A stretch of 64,000 nucleotides of DNA from Deinococcus ficus (lineage in GTDB: Bacteria; Deinococcota; Deinococci; Deinococcales; Deinococcaceae): NCBI RefSeq assembly GCF_003444775.1, contig NZ_CP021082.1:62001-126000 (forward strand). The letters run 5' to 3'. Positions 52,697 to 63,853 of the stretch are shown one piece after another. The position numbers were made by a program, and so were the translations under genes. Position 1 is the first letter of the stretch; each line of letters starts with the position of its first letter. Below the pieces are notes generated by a model that was not told the origin of the DNA, made no database searches, and saw only the letters and a list, made by a program, of their open reading frames with translations.

Positions 52697-54934
52697 TCAA
52701 TAGCCCCACGGGTTGTTCAGGAACAAGGTCCAGTCCACGGTTTTCTGCCACGTGCAGCCGGGGTACTGGGCCTGATCGCATTTCTCTGGGGACACCACCG
52801 TGAATGAGCCGGAATCCATGGTGACGTCCGCGGCCCCTCTCCTGGATTCGACCGTAAAGAAGTCGGTGACGGACATGCTGGTGGTCTGGCTCTCGTGCCG
52901 ACTGTCGCTGCCTGCACCGTAGCCGGTAATCACGGCGTCAGTCCTGGTCACATAGGGGTACGAGAATTCCGGGTGGCCGATCAGGAAGGTCCCTCCCGGT
53001 TCTGGGGGCACGTTGCTGAAGATGAACCTGTCGTCCAAAGCGGTCAGGCGCGCAGACAGCGTCCAGTCCAGTGGCCCGGCGGTCTTTCCCCCCCGGCCCG
53101 TGACCGTCGTCGTCTTGACCGACTGGTACGGGTCGGTATGCGTCACGAGCGTCGATGTCGCGTCGTGATGTTTGTCCGCTGATCCCACGAGCCGGCAGGC
53201 AAGCGTGACCGGTGTCGAATGGCCGGGCTCAAGCGCGTAGGTGGGCATCGCACCACCGCAGTCGAAGGTGTTGACGGTGGTCTCGCCAAAGGACGCCGTC
53301 CAGGTCAAGCTCGTCTGCCCATCGTTCTCGGACCCGCCTCCTTGACCGTGGGCGAGGACCGTGGTCTTCAACGTGAAGTACATGTAGGTTTGCTCGTTGC
53401 TGCCTTTGATCGCCTTATGGGCCGACGTGTCGGTCAGAAAGAGCGTTTTGTTCAGCGTGAGGATCAGATGGGTCGTCACCGGGTCAAAGGGCGGAAGCCA
53501 TTCGATCCGGTGGGCTTCCACGGTGACTTTGAACGGTTCGGGATGTTTCAGGCTGGCCGAGTAGGCGCCCGGATAGTTCGTAAGGTCCACAGGACCGAAT
53601 GTCTGCGGCGCAATGACATCAATGAGAGATTTTTCGGTCAACGCCTGATGGATCTGGGCCTGCAGCGCCTGGAAGCGTCTTGACCCCTGCTCCAGCAGGA
53701 GCCGGTCGAGGTCCGTCGTGCCCATTCCGGAGAGGCCGCTCAGCTGCTGATAGGCCGACGTCATGGCCCGGTGGAGGACGGCAGTCATGTTCGCCCCCGC
53801 GGTCTTCCTGGGCGTGACCAGGACATTGGACCATTCGGTATCAGGCGCGACAGGCGTCAGCGCCGTCCGCGACAGATCAAAGACAAAAGACTCCGGGATG
53901 ACGCCCTCAGGCATGACGCCGGTCCGGTAGTCGTTCCAGGTCTGGACCGCTGAGAGCGAGGCGATCACGGTCGAAGCAGCGGCAATCACGGCCTTCCGCG
54001 CCGGAAGTGTGGTGGGGTTGTCGCTTGTGACCGAATAGACGGCAAGGAGCCCGGCAACCACCTCAAGCGCGGCCTGCCTCTGCCGGGCCAACTGTTGTGT
54101 CTCGGCCCCGCCCGGGCGCTCCCGCAGACAGTTCACGAGGCCCGCGGCGCCGCCGATCACCGGCCTCCAGTCAGGTCCGAACTGACAAGTGCCACCGGTG
54201 TCCTGTGACGTCACGCCGTCCTTGGCCAGGGTGCCCGGCGAGGCCAAGGATCCGGCCGCGGACTGCCGCTGGTCAATCACCGAGAAGATCATGTCGAACG
54301 CGTCCAGGTCCACTGGGCCAGGGGCACCTTGGTGAGGCACCGTCCTGGTTTCCAGAATCTGGCCGAAGGAAGAGGGGTTCGACGGATGGTTCAGGAGAAG
54401 TTCGACCATGGCAAAGGGAAGATTTCGCTTGGCGACTTCACCCCAGTCGCCCTGGGTATCGGTGACGTCGATGCCCGCCCTGGAGGCCGTGGCCAGAACC
54501 GCCCCCCTGACGTGGGAAAAGTACCGGGCGGCCGCCCCCTGGTATGCGTCGGTGTCACCGGGTCCAATGATCTGCAGGGCAGTCGACCCACAATTGACGC
54601 TTCCAGCGTTAACACGCACGGTCAGCGTCCCCGGGCCTCTGATCAGCGGACCGAACGGCATCAGGAACTGATACTGCCCGCCGACGCCCGTGCGGCTCAC
54701 TGGAAGCGTGGCAGCAACTTCACCGGAGCCCACCAGCGTCACGACAGGAAGTGCCGCCACATCGACCGAGGGAGTAAACGTCACAGGTGTGCCCGGTTTC
54801 CCCGACGTGGCCCCCCACTGTGTTGAGCAGGACTCCGGACCAGGCACGGGTGGAGGGGTTGAACCAGGTGCACCTCCACAGGCAACGAGCAGGCACAGCG
54901 TGCCGGTCGACAGCCACCGTCCACATGCTTTCAT
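52697..54934 (-). CDS. large lipoprotein of unknown function
   Basis: This 745-aa exported protein has a lipobox (LCLLVACGGAPG) and a Pro-rich linker. Residues ~35-120 look like an Ig-like domain (GKPGTPVTFTPSVDVAALPV), ~130-430 are mainly helical (including ALEVVAGLLAVYSVTSDNPT and an apparent hydrophobic core), and ~440-745 are beta-rich with strands such as HLILTLNKTLFLTD. Five to six cysteines may form disulfides. I recognise no family or active site. GGAGG lies before the ATG. It stands alone with a long upstream gap. Confidence 0.75.
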   Translation of the reverse strand: MKACGRWLSTGTLCLLVACGGAPGSTPPPVPGPESCSTQWGATSGKPGTPVTFTPSVDVAALPVVTLVGSGEVAATLPVSRTGVGGQYQFLMPFGPLIRGPGTLTVRVNAGSVNCGSTALQIIGPGDTDAYQGAAARYFSHVRGAVLATASRAGIDVTDTQGDWGEVAKRNLPFAMVELLLNHPSNPSSFGQILETRTVPHQGAPGPVDLDAFDMIFSVIDQRQSAAGSLASPGTLAKDGVTSQDTGGTCQFGPDWRPVIGGAAGLVNCLRERPGGAETQQLARQRQAALEVVAGLLAVYSVTSDNPTTLPARKAVIAAASTVIASLSAVQTWNDYRTGVMPEGVIPESFVFDLSRTALTPVAPDTEWSNVLVTPRKTAGANMTAVLHRAMTSAYQQLSGLSGMGTTDLDRLLLEQGSRRFQALQAQIHQALTEKSLIDVIAPQTFGPVDLTNYPGAYSASLKHPEPFKVTVEAHRIEWLPPFDPVTTHLILTLNKTLFLTDTSAHKAIKGSNEQTYMYFTLKTTVLAHGQGGGSENDGQTSLTWTASFGETTVNTFDCGGAMPTYALEPGHSTPVTLACRLVGSADKHHDATSTLVTHTDPYQSVKTTTVTGRGGKTAGPLDWTLSARLTALDDRFIFSNVPPEPGGTFLIGHPEFSYPYVTRTDAVITGYGAGSDSRHESQTTSMSVTDFFTVESRRGAADVTMDSGSFTVVSPEKCDQAQYPGCTWQKTVDWTLFLNNPWGY

Positions 54935-55588
54935 ACCGCCTCCTGCGAAACGGAACTGCTCCTTGTGACAGGCAAGGAGGGGAAATCGGATGACTTGTCG
55001 CGTCAGTTGATGCAGCCGCAGCGGTTCTTCCCGCTCAACCCAAGAGTGCCGCCGGCTTGCCGGGCTGTTCTTCTGGAAGAATTGCCCTCATTGTTCTCCT
55101 TCCACCCCCCGGCTGCAAGGGGAACAAGGTGAGACACTCTGCCCTGCCTGACCGAACCAGAATTCGCTTCGCATGGCTTGCGCTCAGGGCGGGAAGGTAG
55201 GCAATGAGCGGTGGGCTCAGACCTGCGCAACGATTTGGTTTTGGCCAGCTCCTTCTGCTCCATTGACCGGAGCAGGCAATCCGGACGAGAGTCAGGAACA
55301 GTGGTGAGGAAAACCCCGAACAGGGACCGTCCTGCGGGCGGACCGCCTGGTGTTGAACCTGGCGTTCTGGCTCACTCCTGGCAGCAGGAGCGTCCCGAAC
55401 AGCAGCAGACACTGGGACCATCCGGCATTCTTTGCCCGCCACGCGTTCGTCAATGGCACAGGCCGGGCAGAGTCTGGTTCACGGGTTCCGACAGGCCCGT
55501 CCACGTCGGGGAACGGACACGTGCCATTGCCTGAGCAGAACCAAGCACGGCAGCGCGGGCGGGAAGGCGCAGCACAGGCGAACCGGAC
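54935..55588. other. Intergenic, no supported gene
   Basis: About 650 bases upstream of the lipoprotein and downstream of the response regulator. No frame is protein-like. Promoter elements are not obvious. Confidence 0.4.
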
Positions 55589-56245
55589 TCAATCCAGCCA
55601 CCCGACCCGGAGGGCCTTCACGGCGGCCTGCGTCCGGTCCGCCGCCTTGAGTTTCACCAGGATCTCCTGCACGTGCAGCTTCACCGTGCTGACGCTGACC
55701 TCAAGCGCGGCGGCGATGTCGCGGTTCGGCAGGCCGTCCGCCATCAGGCGCAGCACTTCCATCTCCCGCGCCGTCAGGGGCGCCTTGCCCGCCGGAGCCC
55801 GCACTCCGCTGAGCACGTGATGGGCGACCTGCGGGTCCAGGTACGCGCTGCCCGCCGCGGCCGCCCGGACCGCGAGCAGCAGCAGGTCCGGTGAGGCGCT
55901 TTTGAGGCAGTACGCGTCCGCGCCGGACGCGAGGGACGCCAGCACCTCCTCGCGCAGGTCATGGGCGGTCAGCATCACGATCCGCGTGGCCGGGTGGCGC
56001 CGCTTGAGCTCGGCCGCCGTCTGAATGCCGTCCATGCCTGGCAGGCCGATGTCGATGATGGCGACGTCCACCGCACTTTCGCCCACTCGTTCGAGGGCTT
56101 CTTCGCCGCTGCGGGCCTCGGCGGTCACCCGCAGGTCGGTTTCCAGGTTCAGGGTGGCCCTCAGGCCGTCCCGGGTGAAGGCGTGATCCTCGACGAGCAG
56201 GATACGGACCGGGGCGGCGCTGGTGGTCTCGGTGGGCTCAGGCAT
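55589..56245 (-). CDS. NarL/LuxR-type response regulator
   Basis: This is a 218-aa transcription regulator. The receiver domain covers residues ~12-130, with acidic LLVEDHAF, phospho-acceptor Asp65 in AIIDIGLPGMDG and the conserved Lys in AYCLKSASPD. The LuxR-type HTH occupies ~150-215 (LTAREMEVLRLMADGLPNRD, then VSVSTVKLHVQEIL). It overlaps the kinase gene by eight bases, so the two are a pair. Position beside kdpB suggests it replaces the usual OmpR-type KdpE. Confidence 0.9.
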   Translation of the reverse strand: MPEPTETTSAAPVRILLVEDHAFTRDGLRATLNLETDLRVTAEARSGEEALERVGESAVDVAIIDIGLPGMDGIQTAAELKRRHPATRIVMLTAHDLREEVLASLASGADAYCLKSASPDLLLLAVRAAAAGSAYLDPQVAHHVLSGVRAPAGKAPLTAREMEVLRLMADGLPNRDIAAALEVSVSTVKLHVQEILVKLKAADRTQAAVKALRVGWLD

Positions 56246-57803
56246 GGTGGCGGGGAAGGGTCAGGGTAAAGAGGCTCTGGGCCCTCGCGGCGCGAGTATA
56301 GGTCACGGTTCCGCCGTGGGCTTCCGCGATCCGCCGGGTGAGGTACAGGCCCAGGCCGGTGCCGCTCCCTGCGCCGCCGGACCGGAACCGCTGGAACAAC
56401 CGGGCCTGACGCGCAGGGGGCACCCCGGGGCCGTCATCAAGCACGTTGATGACCGCCTCGCCGTTCTGCTCGGCGAGACTGACCAGGACCTGCCCGCCCG
56501 GCTGGGCGAACTTCACGGCATTGTCCAAGAGGTTCTGCACGGCGCGGCGCAGGTCGTGTCTCCGCCCATGGACGCTCACGCCGTCCAGCTGGGTGTCCAC
56601 AGTGACACCCCGGGCGTCCGCGCGCGCGGCGAGATCCCGGACCACGCTCAGGACCAGTTCCCGCAGGCGGACCTCCTGGGGCTCTTCCGCCTCGGCCGCG
56701 TTCTGGTCCGCCTCGCCGCTCTCGTACCGGGCGATGAGCAGCAGCTGGTCCGCCAGGGACAGCAGGGTTTCGTTCGCTTCCAGGCCGTTGCGCAGGGTTG
56801 CCAGGTACGCGTCCGGGAGCGGGCCGTACGCGCCTTTCAGGGCCGCCTGCATATTCATGGCATTCGCCAGCAGCGGCGTACGGAGGTCGTGGCTAAAGGC
56901 GTACACCAGGTCGCGGAGCAGTTCCCCACGTTCCGCGAGCTGCTCCCGGTTGCGGCGCAGATCGTCGAGAAGGGCCGTGCGTTCCAGCAGGGGCTGCATG
57001 GCGCGGATGGCCATGGCTGTCCGGCTGGGCGGCGTTCTGGGCCCGGTCAGGATCAGCAGCAGGTCGCCGTCCGTGGGCCGCCGCAGCCGCGCCAGGTGGA
57101 CGTGGCCCCCCTCCGCGGCCCACATGTCGCCGGTCCCCACCGGGTGCGCCAGGAAGTCCAGCGGGACGCGGGTGCCCAGGCGGCTCGGGTGGTCCTGAGG
57201 AGCGAGGTCGGCCGACAGGGCCAGCGCATACGGCTGAACGAGCACGGCCCGGTCCACGGCGCCGATCTCCACGCTGCTCGCCCCGGTGAGGCGCAGCAGG
57301 GCGCCGGCGGCGCGGTCCACGAACTCCGCCTGCCCGAGGGGACCGCCGAGATCCTCGGCGAGCTGACGCCGGGCGCGTTCGCGGGCCAGTTCGTGCTCTT
57401 CGTGGGCCAGGGAGGCCGCCCGCTCGGACGCTTCCCGCGCCCGCAGGGACAGGAACCCCACCAGCAGCACGGCCAGGATGCTCACGGCGCGATTGGCGAG
57501 GTGTTCGGGCTGAAGGCCATCCCGGCAGCCGTTCCAGAGGCCCGCGACGATGTTCGCGAGGACCGCGAGGACCATCAGCTGCCACACCGCCCGCTTGGAC
57601 GTGCCCAGCGCCGCGAAGGCCACCGAGGCGCTCAGCACCGTGCCGACCGCCAGGGACGCCGGCGTGAGGACGTCCGCCAGCAGCGCGGTGACCAGCACAG
57701 TCAGGGCCACGGTCCACACCGTCCGGTTGCTGAGCGGAAAGGCGGGCGGTGGGAAGAGTTCCCGCAGCCACCCGCGGGGCGTGGAGGGAAGGCGGGGCCA
57801 CAT
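56238..57803 (-). CDS. membrane sensor histidine kinase
   Basis: This is a 521-aa kinase. About four membrane helices span residues ~25-125 (VWTVALTVLVTALLADVL and following), then a coiled coil (~130-160), a GAF-like domain (~165-290) and the HisKA domain with YAFSHDLRTPLLANAM. The HATPase domain has LLDNAVKFAQPGG, DDGPGVPP and GSGTGLGLYL. The ATG at 57803 was chosen because the upstream extension is non-protein-like. It is not a KdpD: the KdpD sensor domain is encoded separately at the other end of the operon. It should phosphorylate the adjacent NarL-type regulator. Confidence 0.88.
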   Translation of the reverse strand: MWPRLPSTPRGWLRELFPPPAFPLSNRTVWTVALTVLVTALLADVLTPASLAVGTVLSASVAFAALGTSKRAVWQLMVLAVLANIVAGLWNGCRDGLQPEHLANRAVSILAVLLVGFLSLRAREASERAASLAHEEHELARERARRQLAEDLGGPLGQAEFVDRAAGALLRLTGASSVEIGAVDRAVLVQPYALALSADLAPQDHPSRLGTRVPLDFLAHPVGTGDMWAAEGGHVHLARLRRPTDGDLLLILTGPRTPPSRTAMAIRAMQPLLERTALLDDLRRNREQLAERGELLRDLVYAFSHDLRTPLLANAMNMQAALKGAYGPLPDAYLATLRNGLEANETLLSLADQLLLIARYESGEADQNAAEAEEPQEVRLRELVLSVVRDLAARADARGVTVDTQLDGVSVHGRRHDLRRAVQNLLDNAVKFAQPGGQVLVSLAEQNGEAVINVLDDGPGVPPARQARLFQRFRSGGAGSGTGLGLYLTRRIAEAHGGTVTYTRAARAQSLFTLTLPRHHA

Positions 57804-57837
57804 GCCCAGAGCGTAATCCGGCGGGCTGCGGTGCGGG

Positions 57838-57853
57838 ACTGGCCAGGTGGCCA
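57838..57853. promoter_or_regulatory. Dyad operator shared by the two potassium transcription units
   Basis: ACTGGCCAGGTGGCCA lies in a 20-bp block, CGGGACTGGCCAGGTGGCCA, that recurs exactly at 63798-63817. Another partial copy, inverted, occurs at 57884-57894. It lies between the divergent kinase and kdpB genes, so it may control both. Confidence 0.65.
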
Positions 57854-57971
57854 ACCCGGCCCGCCACCCGGCCACCCGGGGCCGCCACCTGACCGATACC
57901 GCTCCCCGCCCCCCAGGCGGAGCATCCGCAGCGATGACTGACATCGAGACCGCCACGCCTGGAGGGGACCC

Positions 57972-60011
57972 ATGACCGCCGCCTCCACCCCGTCAAAACC
58001 GGCACCGAAGCCGGGCATCTTCGCGCCGGACCTGATGCGGAACGCCGCGCGGGCCAGTTTCGTCAAACTCTCTCCCCGCGATCAGGCCCGGAATCCGGTG
58101 ATGTTCGTGGTGTACGTCGGCACGCTGCTCACCACGTACCTCACGGTGGCGAACGTGGTGACCGGCCAGCCGTGGGGGTACGAGCTGGCCATGACCCTGC
58201 TGCTGCTCCTCACGGTGCTGTTCGCCAATTTCGCTGAGGGGCTCGCGGAAGCGCGGGGCAAGGCGCAGGCCGCTTCGCTCCGCTCGGCCCGCGAGGAGGT
58301 GAAGGCCAGAAGGCTCGTTCAGGGACGCGAGGAAGTCGTGGCGGGCACGCACCTGAAACGCGGCGACCTCGTGGTGGTGGACACGGGTGAGATGATTCCC
58401 GCCGACGGTGAGATCGTCGAGGGGCTGGCCAGCGTGGACGAGAGCGCCATCACCGGCGAGAGTGCCCCCGTGATCCGCGAGGCCGGCACAGATCACAGCG
58501 GCGTCACCGGCGGAACGCGGGTGCTGTCCGACCGCATCGTCGTGAGGGTCACGTCCGGTGCCGGCGAGAGTTTCCTCGACCGGATGATCGCCCTCGTCGA
58601 GGGGGCCAGCCGTCAGAAGACGCCGAACGAGATCGCCCTGAGCATCCTGCTCTCGGGCCTGACCCTGATCTTCCTGCTCGCGGTGGTGACCCTCTACCCG
58701 TTCACGGTGTACGCGGGCGCGCCGGCCAGCCCGGTCACGCTGATCGCGCTGCTCGTCTGCCTGATTCCCACCACCATCGGCGGGCTCCTGCCCGCCATCG
58801 GCATCGCGGGCATGGACCGGGCCCTCCAGGCGAACGTGATCGCCAAGAGCGGCAAAGCCGTCGAGGTCGCCGGGGACGTGGACGTGCTGCTGCTCGACAA
58901 GACCGGCACCATCACCGTCGGGAACCGCATGGCGACCGCGTTCCATCCGCTGCCCGGGGTGAGCGAGACCGACCTGGCGCACGCGGCCCTGCTCTCCAGC
59001 CTGGCGGACCCGACCCCCGAGGGCAAAAGCATCGTGGCGCTGGCCCGGCAGCGTGGCGTGGACGCGCCCGAGCCGCAGCATGCAAAGTTCATCGAATTTA
59101 CCGCGCAGACCCGCATGAGCGGCGTGGACGCCCCCGGCCGCAGCATCCGCAAGGGAGCAGGCAGCCGCATCTCTGCCCTGGCGCAGGAACGTGGTGGCCG
59201 CATTCCACCCGAACTGGCCGGCATGACGGATGAAGTGTCGCGCGGCGGCGCCACCCCACTGACCGTGATCGAGAATGACCGCCTGCTCGGCGTGGTGGCC
59301 CTTTCCGACATCATCAAACCCGGCATCCGCGAGCGGTTCGCCGAATTACACCGCATGGGCTTGAGAACCGTGATGATCACCGGCGACAACCCGCTCACCG
59401 CCGAGGCCATCGCCAAGGAGGCGGGCGTGAACGGCTTTCTGGCGGAAGCGACGCCCGAAGACAAGATGCAGATGATCAAGGAGGAGCAGCGCGCCGGGCG
59501 GCTCGTCGCCATGATGGGCGACGGCACCAACGACGCCCCGGCGCTGGCGCAGGCGGACGTGGGGCTCGCCATGAACTCGGGCACGCAGGCCGCCAAGGAA
59601 GCCGGGAACATGGTGGACCTGGACTCCGACCCCACGAAGCTCCTCGAGGTCGTCGAGATCGGCAAGGGCCTGCTGATTACCCGGGGCGCGCTGACCACGT
59701 TCTCCATCGCCAACGACGTCGCCAAGTACTTCGCCATCCTCCCCGCGCTGTTCGTGACGGCCTACCCCGAGCTCGGCGTTCTGAACGTCATGGGCCTGCA
59801 CAGCCCCACCAGCGCCGTGCTGAGCGCCGTGATCTTCAACGCGCTGATCATCCCGGTCCTGATTCCGCTGGCCCTCCGGGGCGTGCCGTATCACCCCATG
59901 AGCGCCGCGCAGCTGTTGTCCCGCAACCTGCTGGTGTACGGCCTGGGCGGGCTTCTGGCGCCATTTATCGCCATCAAGGTCATCGACCTGCTCATCACCC
60001 CCCTCCTGTGA
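57972..60011 (+). CDS. kdpB: potassium-transporting P-type ATPase, ATP-binding subunit KdpB
   Basis: This 679-aa catalytic subunit of the high-affinity Kdp potassium pump has the P-type landmarks in order: TGES near 161-164, Asp309 in [14 protein letters not shown], a phosphate/nucleotide domain with KGAGSRIS and RMSGVD, and [20 protein letters not shown]. Membrane helices lie at ~45-90, 225-285 and near the C-terminus. Length is normal. It is the first gene of its operon here, although in many bacteria the order is FABC. GGAGG lies before the ATG. It works with KdpA, KdpC and KdpF encoded just downstream. Confidence 0.96.
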   Translation: MTAASTPSKPAPKPGIFAPDLMRNAARASFVKLSPRDQARNPVMFVVYVGTLLTTYLTVANVVTGQPWGYELAMTLLLLLTVLFANFAEGLAEARGKAQAASLRSAREEVKARRLVQGREEVVAGTHLKRGDLVVVDTGEMIPADGEIVEGLASVDESAITGESAPVIREAGTDHSGVTGGTRVLSDRIVVRVTSGAGESFLDRMIALVEGASRQKTPNEIALSILLSGLTLIFLLAVVTLYPFTVYAGAPASPVTLIALLVCLIPTTIGGLLPAIGIAGMDRALQANVIAKSGKAVEVAGDVDVLLLDKTGTITVGNRMATAFHPLPGVSETDLAHAALLSSLADPTPEGKSIVALARQRGVDAPEPQHAKFIEFTAQTRMSGVDAPGRSIRKGAGSRISALAQERGGRIPPELAGMTDEVSRGGATPLTVIENDRLLGVVALSDIIKPGIRERFAELHRMGLRTVMITGDNPLTAEAIAKEAGVNGFLAEATPEDKMQMIKEEQRAGRLVAMMGDGTNDAPALAQADVGLAMNSGTQAAKEAGNMVDLDSDPTKLLEVVEIGKGLLITRGALTTFSIANDVAKYFAILPALFVTAYPELGVLNVMGLHSPTSAVLSAVIFNALIIPVLIPLALRGVPYHPMSAAQLLSRNLLVYGLGGLLAPFIAIKVIDLLITPLL

Positions 60012-60019
60012 GGCCTGAC

Positions 60020-60100
60020 ATGGACCTGCTGTTCGTGCTGCTGACCCTGGCGCTGTTCGGACTGTGCGCCTCGTACCTGAAAGGAATGGACCAGCTGTGA
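60020..60100 (+). CDS. 26-aa membrane peptide after kdpB
   Basis: MDLLFVLLTLALFGLCASYL is followed by KGMDQL. A single hydrophobic helix with a charged tail, eight bases after kdpB. Tiny proteins of this pattern (hydrophobic start then GxDxL) are known next to kdp genes, but I assign no name. The downstream peptide gene is the better match to KdpF. Confidence 0.6.
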   Translation: MDLLFVLLTLALFGLCASYLKGMDQL

Positions 60101-60225
60101 GCGTAGCCACCCTGCCTTCCGCGGTGGGATTGACCGTCCTGCGCCCAGCCGCCCCGATCGTCCTCCACACGCATCCGCTCAGACGCCGCCTGCTTTTTGC
60201 CCCTGCTGCACCGGAGTTCGCATGA
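60097..60225 (+). CDS. possible 42-aa frame coupling the two small genes
   Basis: A GTG overlapping the previous stop (GTGA) opens a frame of 42 codons that ends overlapping the next start (ATGA). Residues include SAVGLTVLRPAAPIVLHTHP. It may simply be a bridge that keeps ribosomes moving to kdpF, or a chance frame. No family is recognised. Confidence 0.25.
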   Translation: MSVATLPSAVGLTVLRPAAPIVLHTHPLRRRLLFAPAAPEFA

Positions 60226-60302
60226 TCCTCGCGCTCGCCCTGATCTCGCTGGCCCTGTTCGCCTACCTGCTGCGCTCGCTGCTTCGCCCGGAGGACTCCT
60301 GA
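60222..60302 (+). CDS. kdpF: KdpF-like small membrane subunit (26 aa)
   Basis: MILALALISLALFAYLLRSL is followed by LRPEDS. This matches the one-helix KdpF layout, which stabilises the Kdp pump. The stop codon is immediately followed by the ATG of kdpA. The ending P-E-x-x is typical of KdpF peptides. Confidence 0.75.
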   Translation: MILALALISLALFAYLLRSLLRPEDS

Positions 60303-62006
60303 ATGTCGGCTGCCCTGCAACTGCTGCTCCTGCTCGCCATCATGGCCGCGCTGGTGGTGCCGGTCGGGAGGTGGCTGCACGGCGTGTTCACCGGGTCGCG
60401 GCACACCGTCCCTGAGCGCCTGACCTACCGCCTGCTCGCCATTGACCCCGCTGAGGGCATGGACTGGAAGCGGTACGGCCTGACTCTCGTGGTCACCAAC
60501 GCGGTCATGCTGCTGCTGTCGTACCTGCTCATCCGGCTGCAGGGGCTGCTGCCGTGGAACCCGTCGGACCTGAAGGCCCAGGCCCCCGACCTGGCGTGGA
60601 ACACGGCCGTGAGCTTCATGACGAACACCAACTGGCAGGCGTACAGCGGGGAGCAGTCGCTCTCGTACTTCTCCCAGATGGCGGTCATCACGACCTTCAT
60701 GTTCACGTCGGCCGCCACCGGCTTCGCGGCTGCGGCCGCGTTCATGCGTGGCCTGGCCGGCCGGAGCGGCGCGTCCCTGGGGAACTTCTGGGTGGACGCG
60801 ACCCGCATCATCTACCGCGTGTTCCTGCCGATCAGCTTTGTGCTGGCCCTCGTGCTCGTCTGGCAGGGTGTGCCGCAGACCCTTGATCCCTATGCGGCGG
60901 CCACGACGCTGGAAGGCAGGGCGCAGCGGATCGCCCTGGGGCCGGTCGCCAGCCTGGAGAGCATCAAGCACCTCGGCACGAACGGTGGGGGGTTTTTCAG
61001 CATGAACGCCGCGCATCCCTTCGAAAACCCGACGCCGCTGACGAACGCCCTGCACATCCTGTCCATGCTGCTGCTCCCCTCGGCGCTGACCTACGCCTTC
61101 GGGCGGCTGCTGGGCAACCGGAAGCAGGGCTGGGCCATCTTCGGCGGCATGCTGGTGATGTTCGTGGGCTTCCTGAGCATGACCTACGCCTTTGAGCAGG
61201 TGGGAAATCCCATCCTCAGCCGCCTGGGCGCTGACCAGACCGTCACGGCCACGCACGCGGGCGGGAACATGGAAGGCAAGGAGGTGCGGTTCGGCATCGC
61301 CCAGACGGCCCTGTTCGCCACGACGACCACCGCGGCCACGACCGGCAGCGTGAACGCCATGCACGACTCGTTCACCGGCATGGGCGGCTTCGTGCCGACG
61401 CTCCAGATGATGCTCAACAGCGTCTTCGGCGGCAAGGGAGTGGGGCTCATCAACTTCGTGCAGTACCTCCTCCTCAGCGTGTTCATTGCGGGCCTGATGG
61501 TGGGGCGCACGCCGGAATTCCTGGGCAAGAAGATCGAGGCCCGGGAGGTGAAGCTGGTGATGCTGGCGGTGCTCGCCCACCCGCTGAGCATCCTGGGGTT
61601 CACCGCCCTCGCCAGCGTGCTGCCCGGCGCGCTGCACTCGCTGAACAACCCTGGCCCCCACGGGTTTTCCGAGCTCCTGTACGCCTACACGTCCGGCACG
61701 GCGAACAACGGCTCGGCCTTCGCGGGCCTGGGCGCGAACACGCCCTTTTACAACCTCACCCTCGGCCTGGCCATGCTGATCGGGCGGTATTTCACGCTGC
61801 TGCCCATGCTGGCCGTCGCCGGACTGCTGGCCACGAAAACACGCGTGCCCGTCAGTGCCGGCACGCTGCCCACCGACACGCCGCTGTTCGGCGCCCTGAC
61901 CGTCGGCGTCCTGCTGATCGTCGGCGCGCTGACCTTCCTCCCGGCCCTGACCCTGGGGCCTGTGGCGGACCACCTGCAAATGCAGCAAGGAGTTGTCCTG
62001 AAATGA
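60303..62006 (+). CDS. kdpA: potassium-transporting ATPase, channel subunit KdpA
   Basis: This 567-aa polytopic subunit binds and moves potassium. Ten or so helices are seen. Selectivity-filter-like motifs include [30 protein letters not shown] and [12 protein letters not shown]. The first loop holds [11 protein letters not shown]. Length is normal. It begins right after kdpF and its stop overlaps kdpC as ATGA, so these genes are translationally coupled. Confidence 0.96.
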   Translation: MSAALQLLLLLAIMAALVVPVGRWLHGVFTGSRHTVPERLTYRLLAIDPAEGMDWKRYGLTLVVTNAVMLLLSYLLIRLQGLLPWNPSDLKAQAPDLAWNTAVSFMTNTNWQAYSGEQSLSYFSQMAVITTFMFTSAATGFAAAAAFMRGLAGRSGASLGNFWVDATRIIYRVFLPISFVLALVLVWQGVPQTLDPYAAATTLEGRAQRIALGPVASLESIKHLGTNGGGFFSMNAAHPFENPTPLTNALHILSMLLLPSALTYAFGRLLGNRKQGWAIFGGMLVMFVGFLSMTYAFEQVGNPILSRLGADQTVTATHAGGNMEGKEVRFGIAQTALFATTTTAATTGSVNAMHDSFTGMGGFVPTLQMMLNSVFGGKGVGLINFVQYLLLSVFIAGLMVGRTPEFLGKKIEAREVKLVMLAVLAHPLSILGFTALASVLPGALHSLNNPGPHGFSELLYAYTSGTANNGSAFAGLGANTPFYNLTLGLAMLIGRYFTLLPMLAVAGLLATKTRVPVSAGTLPTDTPLFGALTVGVLLIVGALTFLPALTLGPVADHLQMQQGVVLK

Positions 62007-62662
62007 CCTTCACCGAACCGCTTCCCATTGACGGTCCGCAGCCAGTACCGGTCGCCCGCCCCACACCGCTGCCCCGCCTGATGCTCTCCGCGCTGCTGGC
62101 CGCCGGGCTGTTCACCCTGGTGTGCGGGCTGGCCTACCCGCTGCTGACCACCGCCGTGGCCGGCATGCTGTTCCCGACCCAGGCGCGGGGCAGCCTGATC
62201 TCCCGGGCGGGCACCGTCGTCGGCTCCGCCGTGCTGGGGCAGAGCTTCAGCGCGCCGCGGTACCTGCACGGCCGGCCCAGCATCACCAACCGGACCGACG
62301 GCCGCGGCCCGGACCCGTACAACGCGGAAAACAGCGGCGCGAGCAACTGGGGCCCGACGAACGCCAAATTGCGGGACGCCGTGCAGGAACGCCTGGCCGC
62401 CTTCCGCACGGTGAACGGCCTGAGCGCGAACGCCCCCGTGCCCATCGACGCCGTGACCGCTTCCGCGAGTGGCCTCGACCCGGACGTCTCCCTGGCGACG
62501 GCGCTGCTCCAGGTCGGCCGCGTCGCCCGGGCGCGTGGCCTTCAGCCAGCCGCGGTGGAACGCGTCATCCGCGATCACCTCACGCCCCGGCAGTTCGGCG
62601 TGCTGGGCGAAGCGCGCGTGAACGTTCTGACCGTGAACCTCGCGCTGGACGGAATGAACTAG
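62003..62662 (+). CDS. kdpC: potassium-transporting ATPase, subunit KdpC
   Basis: This 219-aa subunit has one N-terminal membrane helix ([21 protein letters not shown]) and a soluble domain with the family segments [30 protein letters not shown] and [20 protein letters not shown]. It helps KdpB bind ATP. It overlaps kdpA by four bases and is followed after three bases by the kdpD-like gene. Confidence 0.95.
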   Translation: MTFTEPLPIDGPQPVPVARPTPLPRLMLSALLAAGLFTLVCGLAYPLLTTAVAGMLFPTQARGSLISRAGTVVGSAVLGQSFSAPRYLHGRPSITNRTDGRGPDPYNAENSGASNWGPTNAKLRDAVQERLAAFRTVNGLSANAPVPIDAVTASASGLDPDVSLATALLQVGRVARARGLQPAAVERVIRDHLTPRQFGVLGEARVNVLTVNLALDGMN

Positions 62663-62665
62663 CTC

Positions 62666-63754
<1,089 letters not shown>

Positions 63755-63797
63755 ACGGGGTGCCAGGCACGCAGCGGCGAACTCCACCGCATGCCCC

Positions 63798-63819
63798 CGG
63801 GACTGGCCAGGTGGCCAGT
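63798..63819 (+). promoter_or_regulatory. Second copy of the potassium dyad operator
   Basis: The same 20-bp block as at 57834-57853 is followed by GT, which completes a perfect dyad with arms ACTGGCCA and TGGCCAGT around GG (63802-63819). It lies 35 bases before the start of the next gene. Confidence 0.65.
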
Positions 63820-63853
63820 GTCCGGGGGAGAGGTGCTCTCATATCGTTCGGGG

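Noticed and set aside
59346..61988. 880-codon open frame on the minus strand across kdpB and kdpA
   Set aside because: It is a GC-bias shadow, rich in His, Arg, Gln and Gly, opposite two unmistakable kdp genes.
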